Under the pieces are notes generated by a model, which was given only the letters and a program-made list of their open reading frames with translations, did not search any database and had not been told where the DNA came from. Source: an uncultured Collinsella sp. (lineage in GTDB: Bacteria; Actinomycetota; Coriobacteriia; Coriobacteriales; Coriobacteriaceae). Taken from it: a stretch of DNA of 64,000 nucleotides. Each line of letters opens with the position of its first letter. Position 1 is the stretch's first letter. Both the position numbers and the translations under genes were made by a program. Shown one piece after another: positions 15,437 to 23,927 of this stretch. The stretch spans positions 1 through 64,000 of the forward strand of contig CAKUGY010000002.1 in NCBI GenBank assembly GCA_934654835.1, read 5' to 3'.

Positions 15437-17890
15437 CTATATAAGCTTAAAGTGCTCGAGCGCTTTGACGACGCCGTCGTTGCCGACCGAGTCGGTGATA
15501 TAGTCTGCGCGCTTTTTGAGATAGTCCGGCGCGTTGCCCATCGCGATGCCAACATCGACGGCATTCATCAATGTGATGTCATTGCTGGCGTCGCCGATGC
15601 CGTATACGGTTCCGTGGTTGGGGTCGAGGGCGTCGAGTACGGACTGGATGCCCTCGCGCTTGGTGCATTCACGGGGCGAGATTTCCGTTACATCGAGCTC
15701 GAGCTCGTTGAAGCACAGCAGCGGCTCAAGCTCCTTGTCCCGAGCAATGCGGTTGGCGAGCGGCGTGGACATCAAGATCTTGTAGGCGCCGTAGTGCTGC
15801 AGCTGCGTTACGGCATCTCCCACGGTGCGTGCGTACCCAGGAGCGTCGGGCGCGTCGGCGCTCATGCGCACGACGCCGTTAAGGCCTTCAAAGCGGATGA
15901 CCTCGCCCGACTGCTCAAGATAGGGGATAAGGCGCTGCAACATGCCGGGAGTCATTGCCAGGTCGCGAATCACGTGTCCATCGAGTTCGACATGGCCGCC
16001 CGCAAGGCAGGCGATGCCGGTCCAGGGCAGTTCGAGCAGCTTGGGATGGATGCAGCTGAGTGTGCGCCCCGTGCAGATAAACGCCATGTTGCCGTTGGCG
16101 ACAAAATCGCGGATGGCCTGCGAGACCGCTTCGTTGGGGTAGGGCGAGAGGTCCCGTTCGTCCTCGGGGAGCTCCTGGGCCACGCGGGGGTCTTGCCAGG
16201 CAAGCGTTCCGTCGATATCAAAGAAGCAGATATTTGCAGGCTTTTGAAGAGTGTCGCCGGGCACGGGATGGGGCGCTTCGGGGGCAAAGCCCGGCTCGAG
16301 CCCCATGATCTGATCGAAGTGCTCCTTAATGCGCAAAACGGAGATGCCGATGATCACCTGGGCGGTTTTGCCGGTGATGATGAGGCCCTTGGCACCGGCT
16401 GCGACAAACGATGCATTGTCCGCGACGATAGAGGGATCGACGACCTCCACGCGCAGGCGTGTGGCGCAGTTGGTTGCGCCCACGATGTTGCCAACGCCAC
16501 CCAAAAGCTCGACGACGTGCTCGGCAAGCAGGTGATCGAGGTTTGCCTGCGCATTGGCTGAATCATCATCGAAAGAGTTCCCTTTGTCCTCCATGCTCTT
16601 TGCTGACTGTTTGTCGGCGGCGCGATTGGCGCCATGGTCCTCGCGCCCCGGGGTTTTAAGGTCGAGGGCTAGGATGATGCCGCGGAAGCTCAGGAAAAAG
16701 ATGACGCTAAAGGCAAGCCCAATACCGAGTGCCATAAGGTAGGCACCGGCGTGCGTGCGCATGAGCGGGATAAAGTTGAAGGCCGCCATCTCCATGAAGC
16801 CACCCGAGAAGATGCCGACGATGCCAAAGAGATTCATGGTTGTGGCAAGGCAAGACGATAAGACGGCGTAGAGCAAAAAGAGCCCGGGATGGGTGAACAT
16901 AAAGAGAAACTCGAGCGGTTCGGTGATGCCGCAGACCACCGAGGCGACGATAGCGGGAACAAGGATGACCCTGAGGCCGGCGCGGCGTTCGGGCTTTGCG
17001 GTGGTGTAGAACGCCGCAGCGATGGCGGGAAGGCCAAAGAGCTTGACCCAGCCGGTGGCGGTAAAACCGGCCCACGGCGCAAGCTCATTAAGGGGGCGCG
17101 TGCTATGGGAGAGGATGGGGAGCAGGCTGCTCCACGCGGCGTAGATGCCGTCGTTTATGACCAGGTTGTCGTAGTAGATCGGCATGTAAAGCAGGTGGTG
17201 CAGGCCAAAGGGCTCGAGTGCACGTTCTAAAAAGACAAAGATGCCCACGCCAAAGGGACCGACGCCTGCAAGCGCGTGACGCAGTGTATCGGTTACATCG
17301 TATACGTAGGGTACCGTAACAGCCGAGAAAATAGCGAGGGCGAGCACAGCGAAAAAGCTGATGAGATAGACCAGCGAGGAGCCCGAGAAGGTACCGAGCC
17401 AATCGGGAACCTTGGCGTCGTAGAAGCGGTCGTGGATCGCAACGACGATGGTCGAGACTGCCAGCGGTCCGATAATGCCGGTGTCGAGCGTCTTGATGCC
17501 ATCAATGACGGTGATGCCGCTGGCGGGGGTCAAAGACGCCGGGTACTTAAGTCCAAGGTTGTCGCCGCTCAGCTTAATGATCTCGCTCAAGAAGAAACAA
17601 TAGGCAAAATAGGCCACGAGTGCCTCGAGGCAGCAGCGCGCCGGTTGCTTTTGGGCAAGGCCAATAGGCAGCGCTACGGCAAAAAGGAGTGGAAGGCGTT
17701 TAAAGACCGTCCACGAGCCGCGTTGGATGATAGCCCAGAATACGTACCAGGGGGTTCCGTATGTGGCGAGGTCGCCGACGATGTCCACAGTCGTTGCGAG
17801 AGCGGAGATGCCGACCATAAGGCCCGATATGGAAAACAGCATGGCGGGCGCGAACATGGCCCCGCCAAAACGTTGGATTTTCTGCAGCAT
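15437..17890 (-). CDS. PTS glucose/maltose-family EIIC-EIIB fused to a Cof-type HAD hydrolase
   Basis: A single chain of about 817 residues. The EIIC membrane domain (about 1-410, around 10 helices) has LFMFTHPGLFLLYAVLS and TEPLEF, typical of the glucose superfamily. The EIIB domain (about 450-535) has the phosphorylated Cys near 475 in TNCATRLRVEV. From about 555 a HAD phosphatase begins with FFDIDGTLAW and ends with GIGDASNDITLMNAVDVGIAMGN. Start ATG 17890 has GGAAGG eight bases upstream. It would import and phosphorylate a sugar and perhaps dephosphorylate a product. It diverges from the TreR-like gene and shares its operator type. The fusion is continuous with no frameshift. Confidence 0.88.
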   Translation of the reverse strand: MLQKIQRFGGAMFAPAMLFSISGLMVGISALATTVDIVGDLATYGTPWYVFWAIIQRGSWTVFKRLPLLFAVALPIGLAQKQPARCCLEALVAYFAYCFFLSEIIKLSGDNLGLKYPASLTPASGITVIDGIKTLDTGIIGPLAVSTIVVAIHDRFYDAKVPDWLGTFSGSSLVYLISFFAVLALAIFSAVTVPYVYDVTDTLRHALAGVGPFGVGIFVFLERALEPFGLHHLLYMPIYYDNLVINDGIYAAWSSLLPILSHSTRPLNELAPWAGFTATGWVKLFGLPAIAAAFYTTAKPERRAGLRVILVPAIVASVVCGITEPLEFLFMFTHPGLFLLYAVLSSCLATTMNLFGIVGIFSGGFMEMAAFNFIPLMRTHAGAYLMALGIGLAFSVIFFLSFRGIILALDLKTPGREDHGANRAADKQSAKSMEDKGNSFDDDSANAQANLDHLLAEHVVELLGGVGNIVGATNCATRLRVEVVDPSIVADNASFVAAGAKGLIITGKTAQVIIGISVLRIKEHFDQIMGLEPGFAPEAPHPVPGDTLQKPANICFFDIDGTLAWQDPRVAQELPEDERDLSPYPNEAVSQAIRDFVANGNMAFICTGRTLSCIHPKLLELPWTGIACLAGGHVELDGHVIRDLAMTPGMLQRLIPYLEQSGEVIRFEGLNGVVRMSADAPDAPGYARTVGDAVTQLQHYGAYKILMSTPLANRIARDKELEPLLCFNELELDVTEISPRECTKREGIQSVLDALDPNHGTVYGIGDASNDITLMNAVDVGIAMGNAPDYLKKRADYITDSVGNDGVVKALEHFKLI

Positions 17891-17929
17891 AATATGCCTT
17901 CCGGATGCAACATGCTGTGCGAGCAAGAA

Positions 17930-17941
17930 CGTTTAAACAAT
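17930..17941 (-). promoter_or_regulatory. Operator of the TTGTTTAAACAA type before the PTS-HAD gene
   Basis: CGTTTAAACAAT resembles the palindrome found at 18052, 18946, 19021 and 37456. On the minus strand TACAAT at 17953-17948 is a candidate -10, which would place this site at the transcription start. Confidence 0.6.
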
Positions 17942-18013
17942 GAACTCATTGTAGAGGACTGGCTGCTTGCCGCATTGACGGTTTTGATTCGGTCCGATTT
18001 GGGTTTCAGGGGA

Positions 18014-18025
18014 ACCGTCGACGGT
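18014..18025. promoter_or_regulatory. Candidate activator site, perfect palindrome ACCGTCGACGGT
   Basis: Its centre (18019.5) is 68.5 bp upstream of the inferred start of the treR-like gene (-10 TATTGT at 18076-18081) and 78.5 bp upstream of the inferred start of the PTS-HAD gene. It is the most symmetric member of the CCGT-N2-ACSG set. Confidence 0.55.
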
Positions 18026-18051
18026 AAATAATCCGTGCTTTACCGATAATC

Positions 18052-18063
18052 GGTTTAAACAAC
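18052..18063 (+). promoter_or_regulatory. Operator upstream of the TreR-like gene
   Basis: GGTTTAAACAAC is close to TTGTTTAAACAA and overlaps the -35 position of the inferred treR promoter, consistent with autorepression. Confidence 0.55.
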
Positions 18064-18114
18064 TCCAAGAAATGCTATTGTGCCTAGCCATACATATTCA
18101 TTAGAGGTGAAGTC

Positions 18115-18834
18115 ATGCCAAAAGCGATATATGAAGGAATCTACCGCGAGATCCGTTCGCGTATTATCAGCGGAACCTATGCGTTCCAGGAGATGCTGCC
18201 GACCGAGGCCGAGCTGACCGCGGAATTCGGATGCACCCGAAATACCGTTCGTCGAGCACTTGCCATGCTGGCCGACGAGATGTACGTACAGCCCATTCAC
18301 GGCAAGGGCGTGCGCGTCATTTGGCTTAAGGGCGAGACCGATATGCTAGGCGCACTCGAGGAAGTCGAGTCGTTTGGCGAGTTTGCAAAGCGCAACAATG
18401 CCGTTGCATCGACGGACGTTAAGTCTTTTGAACATCTTGTCTGCACCGAGCAGCTCTCTCGTCGCCTGGGCTTTAAGGTGGGCGAGGAGTTGATTCGCGT
18501 GGTGCGCGTCCGTAGCCTTAACGGTAGCGCTCGCCAGGTGGACCACGGCTATTTTCTGGAGTCGATTGCCAAAGGCCTGACGCCCGAGATCGCCGCAAGG
18601 TCAATTTACGACTATCTGGAGCACAAACGCGGCGTCAAGGTGATGGCGAGTCGCCGTACGGTGAGCGTCGAGCTTGCCAACGATGAGGACTGCAGCTATC
18701 TTGACCTTGGCAAATACAACTGTGTTGCCGTCATGGAGAGCCAGTCGTACACCTCGGACGGCATCTTGTTCGAGGTTACGCATGCCCGCACGCATCCCGA
18801 GATCTTCCACTACCGCGTCAACTCCAAGCGATAG
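18115..18834 (+). CDS. GntR-family (UTRA) transcriptional regulator, TreR-like
   Basis: A 239-residue DNA-binding protein. The N-terminal winged helix (residues 1-70) has IYREIRSRIISGTYAF and GCTRNTVRRALAMLA. The C-terminal UTRA domain (about 85-235) should bind a phosphorylated sugar. The form of the N-terminus resembles trehalose operon repressors. It diverges from the PTS-HAD gene and precedes an ABC sugar importer. Palindromes TTGTTNAAACAA near its own promoter and three others suggest its regulon: PTS, itself, ABC importer and malQ-glgP. The effector could be trehalose-, maltose- or glucose-phosphate. Confidence 0.87.
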   Translation: MPKAIYEGIYREIRSRIISGTYAFQEMLPTEAELTAEFGCTRNTVRRALAMLADEMYVQPIHGKGVRVIWLKGETDMLGALEEVESFGEFAKRNNAVASTDVKSFEHLVCTEQLSRRLGFKVGEELIRVVRVRSLNGSARQVDHGYFLESIAKGLTPEIAARSIYDYLEHKRGVKVMASRRTVSVELANDEDCSYLDLGKYNCVAVMESQSYTSDGILFEVTHARTHPEIFHYRVNSKR

Positions 18835-18876
18835 TCGGATAGCTCACAGCCTGACGAGACTCATGCCCTCAAAGCG

Positions 18877-18923
18877 AAAACGCCCGGTCAAGCCGATGCA
18901 TCATCGGCTTGACCGGGCGTTTT
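18877..18923. terminator. Bidirectional-looking terminator after the TreR-like gene
   Basis: Arms 18877-18898 and 18902-18923 are a 22-bp perfect inverted repeat (AAAACGCCCGGTCAAGCC at the left end) with a three-base loop and T runs on both sides. Confidence 0.9.
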
Positions 18924-18945
18924 CTCTGCATCCGATAACAAATAA

Positions 18946-18957
18946 TTGTTTATACAA
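18946..18957 (+). promoter_or_regulatory. Distal operator TTGTTTATACAA before the ABC importer
   Basis: A near-perfect palindrome about 107 bp upstream of the inferred start of the ABC operon. With the second copy at 19021 it could allow looping by the TreR-like repressor. Confidence 0.6.
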
Positions 18958-18983
18958 AACTTGTCAAGTATTAAGTTGAAATT

Positions 18984-18995
18984 ACCGTTCACCGA
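18984..18995 (+). promoter_or_regulatory. Candidate activator site ACCGTTCACCGA (ABC operon)
   Basis: Centre 69.5 bp upstream of the inferred start (about 19059). The identical 12-mer occurs at 58057 before an Amadori-type operon. Confidence 0.55.
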
Positions 18996-19020
18996 AGGTT
19001 TTCTACCGCTCTAGTAATAC

Positions 19021-19052
19021 TTGTTCAAACAACTAGCCAAATAGCGTATTGT
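19021..19052 (+). promoter_or_regulatory. Operator TTGTTCAAACAA and -10 box of the ABC operon
   Basis: The palindrome at 19021-19032 replaces the -35 region. TATTGT at 19047-19052 is the probable -10. A poor -35 with an upstream activator site and an overlapping repressor site is the pattern seen at several promoters in this window. Confidence 0.55.
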
Positions 19053-19140
19053 ACAAATCAGCAAAAGGGGCCAAGTCCCCAAGCCAATCTCCGAAGGCGG
19101 CGGCAAAGGGTGCCGCCACGGTGTGAAAGGGTGGATTGTA

Positions 19141-20457
19141 ATGAAGAACGAAATGAGCAGAAGGCAGTTCCTGGGCTTCGCCGGTTCCGCGGCCGCAGTC
19201 TTTGGTCTGGGCCTCGTGGGCTGCGGTGGCTCCGCCGGCTCCGGCTCTGCTGCCTCTGGTGACGCTGCCGAGGTCTACTTCCTCCAGTTCAAGCCCGAGG
19301 TCGATAAGGAGTGGAAAGAGATCGCCAAGGCGTACAAGGAGGAGAAGGGCGTCGAGGTCAAGATCGTGACCGCCGCTTCCAATACCTACGAGGAGAAGCT
19401 CAAGTCCGAGATGTCCAAGAGCTCCGCTCCGACGCTGTTCCAGGTCAACGGCCCCACCGGCCTTAAGAACTGGAAGGATTACTGCGCCGATCTGTCCGAC
19501 ACCAAGCTCCGCGGCGAGCTCATCGACGACTCCCTGGCGCTGCAGTCCGACGGCAAGGATCTGGGTATCGACTGGGTTCAGGAGAGCTACGGCATCATCT
19601 ACAACAAGGAGCTCCTCGAGAAGGCCGGCTACAAGGCCGAGGACATCAACTCCTTCGACAAGCTGAAGGCTTGCGCCGATGACATCCAGGCCCGCAAGGA
19701 CGAGCTCGGCGTTGACGGTGCCTTCACTTCCGCCGGCATGGATGACTCCTCCAGCTGGCGCTACACCACCCACCTCGCCAACCTCCCGCTCTACTACGAG
19801 TTCGAGAAGGAGCACAACCAGGAGGACGACGAGATCAAGGGCGAGTATCTCGACAACTTTAAGCAGATCTTCGACCTGTACATCACCGACTCCACCTGCG
19901 ATCCTTCGCAGCTCGCCTCCAAGACCGGTGACGACGCCACCAACGAGTTCGCAACCGGCAAGGCCGTCTTCTACCAGAACGGCTCTTGGGCCTACGCCGA
20001 CCTCACCAAGGCCGGTATGACCGACGACCAGCTCGGCATGCTGCCGATCTACATCGGCGTCGACGGCGAGGAGAACCAGGGCCTGTGCTCCGGCGGTGAG
20101 AACTACTGGTGCGTCAGCTCCCAGGCTTCCGAGGATGCCCAGAAGGCCACCGAGGACTTCATGTATTGGTGCGTCACTTCTGACACCGCCACCAGCATCA
20201 TCGCTGACAAGATGGGTCTGACCGCCCCGTTCAAGAGCGCCAAGGAGACCACCAACGTCTTCTCGCAGCAGGCCGTTGCCATGGCCAAGGACGGCAAGAA
20301 GACCGTCGCTTGGGACTTCGTTTACATCCCCTCCGAGGAGTGGAAGAAGAACCTCAAGCAGGCTCTCATCGCTTATGCTGCCGACAACACCAAGTGGGAC
20401 GGCGTCAAGAACGCCTTCGTCGATGGCTGGAAGACCGAGAAGGCTGCTTCCGAGTAA
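19141..20457 (+). CDS. ABC sugar transporter, substrate-binding lipoprotein
   Basis: A 438-residue extracytoplasmic solute-binding protein of the maltose/oligosaccharide type. The N-terminus has twin arginine-like SRRQFLGF, a hydrophobic stretch and the lipobox GLVGC, so it is likely lipid-anchored on the outer face of the membrane. A Gly/Ser/Ala linker follows. Later segments (SYGIIYNKELLEKAGY; TGKAVFYQNGSWAYADL) are typical of family-1 binding proteins. ATG 19141 with GGGTGG upstream is chosen over GTG 19123. It heads an operon with two permeases and an ATPase. Codon use is strongly biased, as expected for the most abundant subunit. Confidence 0.92.
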   Translation: MKNEMSRRQFLGFAGSAAAVFGLGLVGCGGSAGSGSAASGDAAEVYFLQFKPEVDKEWKEIAKAYKEEKGVEVKIVTAASNTYEEKLKSEMSKSSAPTLFQVNGPTGLKNWKDYCADLSDTKLRGELIDDSLALQSDGKDLGIDWVQESYGIIYNKELLEKAGYKAEDINSFDKLKACADDIQARKDELGVDGAFTSAGMDDSSSWRYTTHLANLPLYYEFEKEHNQEDDEIKGEYLDNFKQIFDLYITDSTCDPSQLASKTGDDATNEFATGKAVFYQNGSWAYADLTKAGMTDDQLGMLPIYIGVDGEENQGLCSGGENYWCVSSQASEDAQKATEDFMYWCVTSDTATSIIADKMGLTAPFKSAKETTNVFSQQAVAMAKDGKKTVAWDFVYIPSEEWKKNLKQALIAYAADNTKWDGVKNAFVDGWKTEKAASE

Positions 20458-20488
20458 GCAGTTGCTGCCCAAGCTATCTGATTAGCGA

Positions 20489-20524
20489 CAGGGGGCGGGC
20501 AGACGTTGGTTTGCCCGCCCCCTG
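20489..20524 (+). other. Intercistronic hairpin between binding protein and permeases
   Basis: Arms CAGGGGGCGGGCA and TGCCCGCCCCCTG form a perfect 13-bp stem with no T run. Such hairpins often protect the upstream mRNA and lower expression of the membrane subunits. Confidence 0.7.
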
Positions 20525-20544
20525 CATATTGAAAGGACCCTTTT

Positions 20545-21399
20545 ATGGGCAAAGCACTCAAGCGCTGGTGGCCGCTCTTTATGCTGCCCACGTGCCTGGC
20601 GTTTACGATCGGGTTCGTGATCCCTTTTATCCAGGGCTTCTATCTCTCGTTCTGCCAGTTTATTACCATTAACAACGCGCATTTTGTCGGTATCGAGAAC
20701 TATGTGCGTGCCTTGACGGATCCGCAGTTCTCCACGTCGTTCTTCTTTACCGTGGCGTTTGCCTTCTTGTCGACGGTGCTCATCAACGTGATTGCCCTCG
20801 CCATCGCGCAGGCGCTCACCCGCAAGGCGCTCAAGGGCACCAACATCTTCCGTACGATCTTCTTTATGCCTAACCTGATCGGCGGCATCGTGCTGGGCTA
20901 CATTTGGCAGATTCTGATCAACTGCCTGCTCTCCAACGTGGGCGCCCAGCTCATTGCCCTTAACTCTGCTGCTGGCTTCTGGGGCCTTATCATCCTGACC
21001 CTGTGGCAGCAGGTCGGTTACATGATGATCATCTACATCGCTGGTCTGCAGTCCATTCCGTCCGACTACATCGAGGCCGCCAAGGTCGACGGTGCTACGG
21101 CATGGCAGACGTTTTGGAAGGTTAAGATTCCCAATCTGATGCCGACGATCACCATCTGCCTGTTCCTGTCCATCACCAACGGCTTTAAGCTGTTCGACCA
21201 GAACCTCGCCCTTACCGGCGGCGCCCCCGCGCACTCCACCGAGATGCTCGCCCTGAACATCTACAACACGTTCTATTCGCGTGCTGGCATCGCATGGCAG
21301 GGCATCGGTCAGGCCAAGGCAGTTATCTTCTGCATCCTGGTCGTCGCTATCTCTATGATTCAGCTTAAGGCCACGAGGTCCAAGGAGGTGCAGCAGTAA
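20545..21399 (+). CDS. ABC sugar permease, MalF/UgpA type
   Basis: A 284-residue inner-membrane protein with six predicted helices. The EAA loop that contacts the ATPase is YIEAAKVDGATAWQTFWKVKIP (about residues 174-195, split by the conserved Gly). It pairs with the next gene, whose start overlaps its stop. RBS GAAAGGA precedes the ATG. Substrate is presumed to be a malto-oligosaccharide or other alpha-glucoside from the neighbours. Confidence 0.9.
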   Translation: MGKALKRWWPLFMLPTCLAFTIGFVIPFIQGFYLSFCQFITINNAHFVGIENYVRALTDPQFSTSFFFTVAFAFLSTVLINVIALAIAQALTRKALKGTNIFRTIFFMPNLIGGIVLGYIWQILINCLLSNVGAQLIALNSAAGFWGLIILTLWQQVGYMMIIYIAGLQSIPSDYIEAAKVDGATAWQTFWKVKIPNLMPTITICLFLSITNGFKLFDQNLALTGGAPAHSTEMLALNIYNTFYSRAGIAWQGIGQAKAVIFCILVVAISMIQLKATRSKEVQQ

Positions 21400-22238
21400 T
21401 GAAACGCGATAAGGCTATCAACCGCGCGCTCTCGATTTTCTTTACGATCCTGTCGCTCGCGTGGATCTACCCCGTGTTCATGATTGCGCTCAATTCCTTT
21501 AAGAAAGCGACCGCAATCAGCACCACCACGGCGTTCGATCTGCTCACGCCCGAGACGTTCAACGGCCTCGCAAACTACGTGCACGCCCTTAACGAGCAGG
21601 GATTTGCCTCGGCATTTATGTACTCGCTCATCATTACGGTCACGTCGGTCGTGCTGATCTTGGTGTGCTGCTCCATGTGCGCTTGGTACGTGGTGCGCGT
21701 CAACAACAAGATCTCGAACTTCTTCTATTACCTGTTCGTGTTCTCGATGGTCGTGCCCTTCCAGATGCTCATGTTCACGCTGTCCAATTTGGCGGACCGC
21801 ATTGGCTTTAACACGCCGTTCAACATCTGCTTTATCTATCTGGGCTTTGGCGCGGGCCTGGCGGTCTTTATGTTCGCCGGCTTTGTAAAGAACATCCCGC
21901 TCGAGATCGAGGAGGCTGCCATGATTGACGGCTGCAACCCGGTCCAGGTGTTCTTTAAGATCGTCCTTCCCATCATGAAGCCCACCTATCTTTCGGTCGG
22001 CATTCTCGAGACCATGTGGGTCTGGAACGACTACCTGCTGCCCTACCTTACGCTCGACTCCACCAAGTACAAGACCATTCCTATTTTGATCCAGTACTTC
22101 CGCGGCGGCTATGGCCACGTCGAGCTCGGCCCCATGATGGCCTGCATCATGATGGTCGTTATCCCCATCGTCATCATGTACATCTTCTGCCAGAAGTACA
22201 TCATCGACGGTGTGGTGGCAGGTGCCGTCAAGGGCTGA
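21399..22238 (+). CDS. ABC sugar permease, MalG/UgpE type
   Basis: A 279-residue inner-membrane protein with six helices. The EAA loop is IEEAAMIDGCNPVQVFFKI (about residues 169-187). GGAGG lies just before the start, which shares a base with the previous stop codon, so the two permeases are translationally coupled. Together they form the transmembrane heterodimer of the importer. Confidence 0.9.
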   Translation: MKRDKAINRALSIFFTILSLAWIYPVFMIALNSFKKATAISTTTAFDLLTPETFNGLANYVHALNEQGFASAFMYSLIITVTSVVLILVCCSMCAWYVVRVNNKISNFFYYLFVFSMVVPFQMLMFTLSNLADRIGFNTPFNICFIYLGFGAGLAVFMFAGFVKNIPLEIEEAAMIDGCNPVQVFFKIVLPIMKPTYLSVGILETMWVWNDYLLPYLTLDSTKYKTIPILIQYFRGGYGHVELGPMMACIMMVVIPIVIMYIFCQKYIIDGVVAGAVKG

Positions 22239-22306
22239 TGCCGTAACTGTTTTGCAAGTTTCTGTGGCGCCCCTCAGCGTGGCGCCGCATATCGAAAGGT
22301 AAAGAC

Positions 22307-23503
22307 ATGGCCGAGATCGTTCTCAAACATGTTCAGAAGGTGTATCCCAACAACGAGTCCAAAAAGAAGGGCTTCTTTGGCAAAAAGAAGACCGTGGAGA
22401 AGAAGCACAACCTCAAGGTTACCGAGGATGGCGTGCTCGCAGTAGAGGACTTCAACCTCACCGTCCACGACCAGGAGTTTATCGTCCTCGTTGGCCCCTC
22501 TGGCTGCGGTAAGTCCACGACGATGCGCATGGTCGCCGGCCTGGAGGACATCACCTCGGGTGACGTGCTCATCGACGGCAAGCGCGTCAACGACGTCGCT
22601 CCCAAGGACCGCGACATCGCCATGGTGTTCCAGAGCTACGCTCTGTACCCCAACATGACGGTGTACGAGAACATGGCGTTTACGCTCGAGCTCAAGAAGG
22701 TCCCCAAAGACGAGATCGACCGCAAGGTTCGCTCCGCTGCCGAGATCCTGGGCATTACCGAGTATCTCGACCGTAAGCCCAAGGCGCTTTCGGGCGGCCA
22801 GCGTCAGCGTGTCGCTATCGGCCGCGCCATCGTGCGTGACCCCAAGGTCTTCCTGATGGACGAGCCGCTGTCCAACCTGGACGCCAAGCTCCGTAACCAG
22901 ATGCGCGCCGAGCTCATCAAGCTGCGTCACGAGATTAAGGGCACGTTCATCTATGTCACCCACGACCAGACCGAGGCCATGACCCTCGGTGACCGCATCG
23001 TGGTCATGAAGGATGGCGTCGTTCAGCAGATCGCCACGCCGCAGGAGGTCTTCAACCACCCCGCGAACATCTTCGTCGCCGGCTTTATCGGCGTGCCGCA
23101 GATGAACTTCTTCGATGCCCAGCTGGTGCGCGCGGGCAACGGCTTTACCGTTAAGACCGAGGATATGAGCGTGGCGCTCGCTCCCGAGACCTGCGCTCAG
23201 CTTGCTCTCAACTGGGATGGCGGCGACGTGAAGGAGATCACGGCCGGCGTGCGCCCCGAGCAGATTCTGCTTGCCGACAAGGGCGAGGAGGGCGCGCTCC
23301 AGGGTACCGTCGAGGTGACCGAGCTCATGGGTTCGACCGAGCATGTCCACGTGACCGCTCCCGACGGCCAGTTTGTCCTGATCATCCCTGTCGTCGACCT
23401 CGAGGCCAAGGGCGCGCTCAAGGCTGGCGACCCCATCTGGTTCAAGTTCGAGAAGAACGCGACCCACCTCTTCGATAAGGTCTCTGGCAAGAACCTTATC
23501 TAG
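22307..23503 (+). CDS. ABC sugar transporter ATP-binding protein, MalK/MsmX type
   Basis: A 398-residue ATPase. Walker A GPSGCGKST (about residues 64-72), signature LSGGQRQRVAIGRAI (about 162-176), Walker B VFLMDEPLSNLDAKL and a C-terminal TOBE/MOI-type regulatory domain from about 270. Between the first strand and the second it carries an unusual Lys-rich insertion (KKKGFFGKKKTVEKKH, about residues 18-33) that ordinary MalK proteins lack. Linked to the two permeases 68 bases upstream. It could also energise other importers, as MsmX does. Confidence 0.92.
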   Translation: MAEIVLKHVQKVYPNNESKKKGFFGKKKTVEKKHNLKVTEDGVLAVEDFNLTVHDQEFIVLVGPSGCGKSTTMRMVAGLEDITSGDVLIDGKRVNDVAPKDRDIAMVFQSYALYPNMTVYENMAFTLELKKVPKDEIDRKVRSAAEILGITEYLDRKPKALSGGQRQRVAIGRAIVRDPKVFLMDEPLSNLDAKLRNQMRAELIKLRHEIKGTFIYVTHDQTEAMTLGDRIVVMKDGVVQQIATPQEVFNHPANIFVAGFIGVPQMNFFDAQLVRAGNGFTVKTEDMSVALAPETCAQLALNWDGGDVKEITAGVRPEQILLADKGEEGALQGTVEVTELMGSTEHVHVTAPDGQFVLIIPVVDLEAKGALKAGDPIWFKFEKNATHLFDKVSGKNLI

Positions 23504-23571
23504 GCCCGGTACAACCAGGCCCTCCTTTTGGGCGACTGCGGTATTGCCATCCTTTTGCCGCGGTCACATAT

Positions 23572-23616
23572 AAGGCTCCCCTCCCGTCCACTGGACGAGA
23601 GGGGAGCCTTTCTTTG
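23572..23616 (+). terminator. Terminator of the ABC operon
   Basis: Arms AAGGCTCCCCTC and GAGGGGAGCCTT are a perfect 12-bp stem with an inner extension and a following T-rich stretch. Confidence 0.85.
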
Positions 23617-23635
23617 TGTTGGGGAGGTCTGACGG

Positions 23636-23912
23636 TTTGTCTCGTTCTGTAACAGTAAGGACTGATTTCGATGGCTACGTGTTACAGATTGAGATATTCC
23701 GGTAGGACTGATTCCGTTTGTCTCGTTCTATAACATCTAGAGGATTAATTCAGGTCTTACTGTTACAGATTGAGATGATTCGGCGCAACGCATCGATTCG
23801 TCTTGTTCTGTAACAGGTGGAGACGTTTTAGCCGAGTAGTTGTTACAGGTTGAGACAATTCGACGGGAACCATCTCGCATCCGGTCTGTCGACATAAAAA
23901 GGCGGGGCCACG
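23636..23912. repeat. Direct repeat DR1 flanking the accessory island
   Basis: About 277 bp, nearly 90% identical by eye to 33138-33412. It contains three 55-bp inverted-repeat units (23640-23694, 23721-23775, 23801-23855) with an ~80-bp period, each opening with TCTCGTTCTGTAACA or a variant and closing with TGTTACAGATTGAGA or a variant. Its last bases are half of a glgP-like terminator. Confidence 0.85.
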
Positions 23913-23927
23913 CGCCGCTCCGCCCGC

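Noticed and set aside
23640..23855. Possible CRISPR-like array in DR1
   Set aside because: Only three units, each an inverted repeat with internal variation, and the sequences between units are conserved in DR2. There are no unique spacers and no cas genes.
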